64,000 bases of DNA from Morella rubra (taxonomy: Eukaryota > Streptophyta > Magnoliopsida > Fagales > Myricaceae): the NCBI GenBank assembly GCA_003952965.2, contig CM025853.1:19197575-19261574 (forward strand), given 5' to 3'. The notes below the pieces were generated by a model. The model saw only the letters and a program-made list of their open reading frames with translations, did no database searches and was not told the origin of the DNA. The position numbers and the translations under genes are program-made. Shown in pieces: positions 58,241 through 64,000 of the stretch. Position 1 is the stretch's first letter. Each line of letters opens with the position of its first letter.

Positions 58241-58252
58241 GCTGAGGGGGAG
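58241..58252 (+). other. Polypurine tract
   Basis: GCTGAGGGGGAG directly before the 3' LTR. Confidence 0.8.
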
Positions 58253-58481
58253 TCTTAACAATAGTATTTACTCTTACACTGTTATCACAGCTGTAAACCA
58301 ATTAGAATTATGTTGTTAGTGGTTAGGCTTGTATGAGCTGGATGCTCCCTTTGTTATACTGTTATGTGTATAAAAGCACTACTCGACTATCAATAGAATT
58401 ACGTTATTCAAATCATTTTTCCCTCTCATTTGTTACTGCACTCTTTGCTTTTCCCAAAACCTCCAGTCTCAATACTTGATA
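58253..58481 (+). mobile_element. 3' LTR, 229 bp
   Basis: TCTTAACAATAG to AATACTTGATA, same length as the 5' LTR and followed by the target duplicate GAACA. Confidence 0.93.
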
Positions 58482-58486
58482 GAACA

Positions 58487-61400
58487 CGTGGGGAAGCTTG
58501 CCTCATGCACTTGACTGTGCGGACACCCTTCCTCCTATCCTCCGTAGCTTAGCACTTCTAGCCATCCAATAAAAGAAGCAGAACAATTAGGGGAGAACGA
58601 GAGATTTAAGGGAGAGTAAGATTTTTCTCCTTTTCCTAATAAAATGATATTTTTTTGCCAAGATTTAAGATACTTAGAATGGAACAAATTTGTCAAAATG
58701 GGACTAATTTGTTTTCTGAAAAGTGCGTTCATAAATACAAATTATTTACTTAGAGAAAAAGCTAATTAAGTTAAAAAATTAAGAGAAATATCATAATATG
58801 CCACATACATATGGGAAAATAAAAGTGCCCCTCCTAAGAGCTAATTCGTATGATTATGCCCTCAATTTACCAAAAAAAAAAATCAATTATGGCTTCCCAT
58901 TCGATTCGATCATTAAATGAGAGGAAATGGAACAAAATGCCCCTCACGATAAAAGTTGAGAATAAAGATGCCAATTGGATATTATAGAAATTAGAACAGA
59001 CCATGGTAGTTTATTTGAAAACCCAAGACCAGCTGAATGGTGGACCCATGAGACCATATATCAATTAAAAAACAATTAAAACAGACAAACTCATAGTTCA
59101 TGTTTCTTAATGTTAAAGAACCTAAATCTAAGAGATTAGAAGCCCAACTTTCGAGGGACTAGTTAACTATTCTATTTAAAATTATAGCCAATTCCTTTTT
59201 ACAGCAATTCTTCGACTAGTTAAACTGGACTTAATATCTAGCTGTAAATTCCATGAAATTCAATCAGAAAAATTAAACTCAAGATCTCACAACGGGCAAA
59301 ACTTTAAAAGCTTGAACCAACTTCAACATGCTATACCAAGAGAGAAACCACCAAGCTGTGAACCGAATTGCAAAATAATACAGCAAGATGTTTTTTTTCC
59401 TTTTTCAAAAATCAAGTAGTACATCGAGATTGACAAATGTATCTTCAATCCCGGCCCGCTGCACCAAAGTCAATGCACTATAGCTTCACCACTCTGATGT
59501 AAACAGGGTTGATTCTCGGCTGCCAACCAGAAGTGGCTACTGCAACTTGGTGAGGGTTGAAAATGATGACTAGATAACATTTGTACAAATCTTTAAGTGT
59601 GCCATGGGATTAACACAATATATCAATCATCTTGTAGACAGTAGAGCTGACGGGTGTTTCCCCGAAACTGAGGCAATAATGAAACGTGGTTAAAAGTCAA
59701 TAAATGATTTATGGGACTAAAAGAAGATAGTATATAATTATTTTTTTAGTATTAACAGAGATACCCATCCTCTAAAAACATAACATATCAGCGAAGGAAA
59801 CAAAAATAAAAACATGGCATTCATGCCAACTTTACTCCTTGACTTCAGATGACAACAAATATAGAATGTGGAGTCATATGAGGAAGGAAAAATATTCTCT
59901 AAATCAAAAATCAAATCTCACCAAAAGATCAAGCCACCAAACCAATAAGAAGTCTGGTGCAACTGACCCATCTCAGCTAATAATTCTGTTTCCAAGCAAC
60001 GACATAACCCAGTACGATCTAGCATCTGACATTAACGTTGCCCAAGGAAAAAAAATATTCACTCTTTACCATAAGTTGGTAAACTTAAATTCTCCAGGAC
60101 ATAAAGATCATAAAGTGTGAGTTGTCTTCATATTCACATTGAATGAATAAAAAAAAAAAAAAAAAAACCCCAGTGAGAGAGGGAGAGGAGGAGAGAAAGA
60201 GAGAGAGTTCTCTTCGATAGCAATCCCATAGCTTGCACGTCATATGCTCTACAAACTGCCCAAGAATAAAGGGCCCAATCAGCAGATGAATTGTAATAAT
60301 AGAATACTGTACACTATTTTTTTAAAGAAATCAAAACATTCAAATACATAGATTTAGTGAATTAGGTGAGATTGAGGAAATAGGAACATACGGCTGAAGG
60401 AGAAATAAAATAATAGTGGGTCACGGCAACCAAATCCGCCTCTGAAGGCGAAAATCTTTTTCCTAGCGAATTGTAATATGATCCTTCGATTGCAACAGTC
60501 GGTGCCTCATGAGATTGAGTGACCAAGCTAAGCTGTAAAATCCATGAGAAAAGTTTCCATACGAGCTTCCTCGACACCAAAGGTCCAGTGGTGGTCCCTT
60601 CATCAACTAATACACTTGGACTTGACTATTTCGTTGGCAATCGATCTAAGACGACATGAACCGATTATTAGCGCTTCTTATGGGGGATATAAATACAGTG
60701 ATTTGGGTTTGTGTTTCTCCGCCTTTTAGACTTGGCTGATGAGAGTAGTGTATATGGTAAATAATACTGAAAAATTATACGAACGAAAGAGGTAAGATAT
60801 GAGAACCTGATGCAACAGCCATTATTAGGAGAACCATCGCCCAAGGTACCCTGTGGCATGTATTGTGTTACATCTGACCTACCTCACAACTGCAAAAACG
60901 TTCATGATCTATTTATTGTAGTTGGTTAATTACATCCTACCCCTTGGGGGAATTAGCTGGTTAATTAAATTCTTTAAATGCAATTTAAGGAGATTTGCCC
61001 GTCTCGAATAAGCCAATATATCTTTCAATTTTTGAGTATTTTTCTCAGCAAGCAGACAGAAAATATTCGAAACAAGTTTATTATTCTAAAACATATGAGA
61101 AGGCTCTCACCAGTGTAGAGGCGCCTTATTAATGTTTTAATTCTATGAATCCAGGACAGCAAGAACAAGACCACAATTTGCTCACAAAATCGAAGGATTC
61201 CTCTCTTAAGCACTTGAATGAAATACAACAGAAGGTTGTACATGTAAATGCAATAAATCTTTAACTTTCTATTTCGGCTAATCTTGTAATTCGACAACCC
61301 AAGAGCTATAGAAAAAACAAAACTAATTTAAACACAAAATTACATGGAGAAAACCTTTCCCTTTCCAAATATTCAACGGAACATAATTGCCAAAAGTTGT

Positions 61401-61656
61401 AGACAGCAAGCACATACTTTTTTTTCTTTTTACTTTCTTTTTCTTCCCCTATTCAAATTCCGAGCACAGATATAATATTGTCTTCCCATAAAACTTGAAC
61501 ACGACTACAAAACTAAATTGTTTGGACTTGTAATTGACTTCTGCTAGGCTTCCTGTTGACTAATCACCCGCTGCTGACAGTGTTCTTTAGTTTATCCAAC
61601 ATTGCTGGAGATATTCTTTACAATGCAGGAGCATGAGTAACTTCACAGGTCAATGT
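58487..61656. other. Intergenic region downstream of ARPC1
   Basis: AT-rich, with an A run at about 60150-60168 next to a GA microsatellite (60175-60207). The part near 61656 is probably the ARPC1 3' UTR. Small protein-like frames on the minus strand near 60840 and 60530 are mentioned under rejected items. No gene or transposon boundary is recognised. Confidence 0.45.
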
Positions 61657-63897
61657 TTACAAATAGACAGATAGATCTGCTTGGTTCTCCAAATCCCATA
61701 TAACCACTTTTCCGTCCAGACCTGAGAAGTCAGGGCATTAGAATTAAGAAAAAAGAACCCTTCTGAATTGGCAAGGAGGTTCACTCATATGATTGAAGAA
61801 GAATTTGACATATTGTCTTTGTTTTAGTTTTCACTAACCTGAAGTGCTGAAGCGGGGTACTGTAGAGATCCCTGGCTGTCTAAGCGGCACAATACAACTA
61901 CAGTTTTCCAGACAATGTTGTGTCATGCTTTTGTCTGATAAAAATGAATAGGGTAAGGGTTGCAATAATTCCACTGGCTTATTGTCTGGATACGTTTCTC
62001 AGTAAGCTATGGGTCGGATAACACAACCAAAGTGGATATGGGGTTTATGTCTATGGGGAAATTTAAAGAAATAAGTTCAATAGACAGGAGACCAAAAGGC
62101 ATAGGAACAGTAAAGCAGTTATGGATTATCTAAGTACCTTATGCAGTTTTCATGGATGCCTCCACGTGATCTTGAAGGTTCAACTGCATCATTGCTCACC
62201 ACATGCTTTGATTGCCCATATAGTTTCACAAATGCTTCAGAAAACTGGTAAAGAATGAAAGAACTTTCAACGACCATTCTGACACTGAAATCATCTTTCC
62301 TAAGGAAGCCTCAAAACTTGGAAACAGATATGACAGATTAATGCTATAAATTTCTTCATTTGCGAAGAGAAAAGAAATAACAAAGAATTTCTAAAATAGA
62401 TGAATTATTAAGGAAGACTATCCAGCGTCTTTTCACATGCACAACTGGCTTCTATCATCAAATCAGAGATTGAATCAGCTTTGTTTACAAGTATCCTCAC
62501 ATATGCATCCAAATAGGCTTAAGTACACTCATATATGCAACCCATAATTTCTTGATTAGATGCAAACACATCTTAGATGTTTACATGAGAATAAGTGATT
62601 TGTGGAATTGTTGGCAAATCCAGATACCCAGCTGTATTAGCTCCTTGTGTTTTGGCTCAAGTTCAAAGGGTGTTGTTGGGTGAGGTCGCAGCAGGCCCAT
62701 GTACAAATCCTACCATTGACAAAAGAAAAGAAAGCAAAAGAAAGAATATGGTACATAATGTTGAACAGGGACAAATAAGCATATCCAAGCTGTTTTAAAC
62801 TAACCATAAGTCTTTAAAGTGTTTTAGGTTGGCATCATTGCACCCAAGAGAATATATGGCTGAAAATGACTGAACCGTCAACATCTTTAAGGCAGTTGCC
62901 ATACATGCGCTGGCACCATGTCAGCTGATCACGTGGTTTCTTTTATCTCCCGTGACACCAGATCTTTTTTACTTTTCTGTTTTTGTGTTGCAGATCATTC
63001 ATAGTTTAGAGTAGGGGTCACAGTTAACTATAACCTAAAATCAATATAATACAACTATTAGTTCATATTTTTTTCTTTTTTGCAGAGTAGTTTATTCTTA
63101 AGTTAACATTATAACGAAAAATATTCCACAAACACTACTACATATTTCAAAAAAAAACCAGAACAAAACGGAAATTGATGAGAGATAAATATCCATGATT
63201 CTTTATATGAAAAACTTAAAGGGCCATTACACAGGGTTGTTAAGCCTGATACGCACATTGTAATGAGATCTAGCCCCTATCTAAGCCTAGCTTGCTCAGC
63301 AGACTTTCAGTCTCATACAAGCAGATGATAGTTAACTCCAGTGAGCTCATCAAACCTAACTCCATGAATTGGAAATTGCTAACACAATTTTACTCATTCA
63401 TATTAACAAGTTACCATGTCCATACCTGTGAACCATATGTTGAACCAGAAGATGCTATCTTCCTTTCACCGAGGAATCTGATAAAGCTCCTAGTAATACA
63501 AAAAAAGAGAGCACTTTATTATGTTTCTTAAATGAAAATAAAACCATAAATCAGAGTTGCTGGCTACATTTATTGGCTTTGTTTTGTTTTATTTGTTCTT
63601 GTACTCACCGAAAAAGGAAGTTTTTGGGAGTCTCTAGGTTATTGGACTAAAGCAGATAGTCATATCTTGAACCAATTATTGTTGGGAGCCCCTTTTTTTT
63701 TTTTTTTTGGGTGTGGGTTGGGGATTATTTCTATTACGCCCAGGTTGACCTCTTATCATCTTTTTGAAACATCCCCTCTTGTGGATTACTAGTTTTAACA
63801 ATATTGCATACCATATTCCCCTCTCATCTGCTGCAAAAACCATTGGGCTGCAGTCATACCCCACTCCTATGACCATTCTCTCAGAAACAAATAGAAC
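61657..63897 (-). CDS. ARPC1: ARP2/3 complex subunit 1 (ARPC1, WD40 protein), C-terminal exons
   Basis: Five exons on the minus strand with normal GT/AG borders and fitting phases: 63897-63812 (VLFVSERMVIGVGYDCSPMV), 63489-63426 (SFIRFLGERKIASSGSTYGS), 62244-62138 (FSEAFVKLYGQSKHVVSNDA), 61897-61839 (CIVPLRQPGISTVPRFSTSG) and 61721-61657 (LDGKVVIWDLENQADL, stop). This is the last third of plant ARPC1, a beta-propeller subunit of the complex that nucleates branched actin. The last two exons hold the final WD repeat, which ends VVIWD. There are no stops or shifts, so the gene looks intact. The N-terminal exons lie beyond the right edge. The largest intron is about 1.2 kb. Confidence 0.93.
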
Positions 63898-64000
63898 CTG
63901 AAAAATGCACAATATGTTGAGCCAAAATATCCATATTTGAAACTCAAGTTAGAGTAGTTGGCTAGTGGAAATTGATTGTACTCTTGAAAGGTTAACAAGA

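Larger units (their letters stand above)
55164..58481 (+). mobile_element. Ty1/copia element with an internal deletion
   Basis: Two 229-bp LTRs, primer site and polypurine tract are present. GAACA flanks both ends (55159-55163 and 58482-58486), an exact 5-bp target duplicate. At 3.3 kb it lacks about 1.5 kb of a normal copia element: integrase breaks off near 57290 and continues with the end of reverse transcriptase. It must depend on other elements, if it ever moved in this form. Confidence 0.95.

Noticed and set aside
59839..60120. A 93-residue plus-strand frame near 59.8 kb
   Set aside because: AT-rich, Lys/Asn/Ser-rich composition with no motif and no splice context.
60360..60850. Minus-strand frames that look like a signal-peptide start (near 60840) and a second exon (near 60530)
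   Set aside because: They are too short, and I recognise no protein family. Without a search I cannot separate them from chance.
1..64000. A new multi-gene defence, metabolic or mobile system
   Set aside because: Every long coding stretch is explained by known transposon families or by decayed host genes. The only unusual module is the antisense/F-box pair in the gypsy element, which is reported as a finding.
1..64000. tRNA, rRNA or other structured RNA genes
   Set aside because: I saw no cloverleaf-like or conserved rRNA blocks when reading both strands. The tRNA-like motifs found are only primer binding sites.

Overview
This window is nuclear DNA of a flowering plant, most likely a dicot. 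The evidence is intron-containing eukaryotic genes, plant-type Ty1/copia and Ty3/gypsy elements, an L1-type LINE, and hAT, Mutator and CACTA-type DNA elements. I see no bacterial features, tRNA or rRNA genes. Most short open frames are pieces of decayed transposons. The informative sequence is the set of broken host genes that the transposons carry or split.

Layout. 0-3 kb: a copia polymerase remnant with part of its LTR. 4.3-7.6 kb: a non-autonomous hAT-like element carrying a glutaredoxin gene fragment. 7.6-9.8 kb: CACTA-like subterminal repeats with a foldback MITE inside. 9.85-21.18 kb: a Mutator-like element with long inverted ends and an exact 9-bp target duplication. It holds a DUF829/TMEM53-like fragment split by a hAT-like insertion, and a polyadenylated COX6B copy split by a 6.2-kb L1 element with a 16-bp target duplication.

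21.99-53.2 kb (minus strand): one decayed gene for glutamyl-tRNA(Gln) amidotransferase subunit A (GatA) is stretched over about 31 kb. Three insertions split it. A Tat-lineage Ty3/gypsy element with an antisense ORF and an F-box-like ORF lies in the last intron (22.1-32.8 kb). A solo copia LTR, itself split by a CACTA-like element carrying H+-ATPase and transmembrane-protein fragments, lies in a coding exon (35.3-41.5 kb). A copia element with solo LTRs inside its leader and its 3' LTR lies in exon 1 (43.7-52.9 kb). Stops, frameshifts and lost exons show that GatA is dead here.

53.7-54.3 kb (minus): three degenerate exons of phenylalanyl-tRNA synthetase beta. 55.16-58.48 kb: a deleted copia element with two 229-bp LTRs and an exact 5-bp target duplication. 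61.66-63.90 kb (minus): the only gene that looks intact, the five C-terminal exons of the ARP2/3 subunit ARPC1, which runs off the right edge.

Nothing here forms a working multi-gene pathway, and I found no clear new system. The best leads are the order of the nested insertions, three DNA-transposon-like elements carrying host gene fragments, the divergent antisense/F-box module in the gypsy element, and two tandem duplications whose first copy is riddled with small deletions and may be an assembly artefact.
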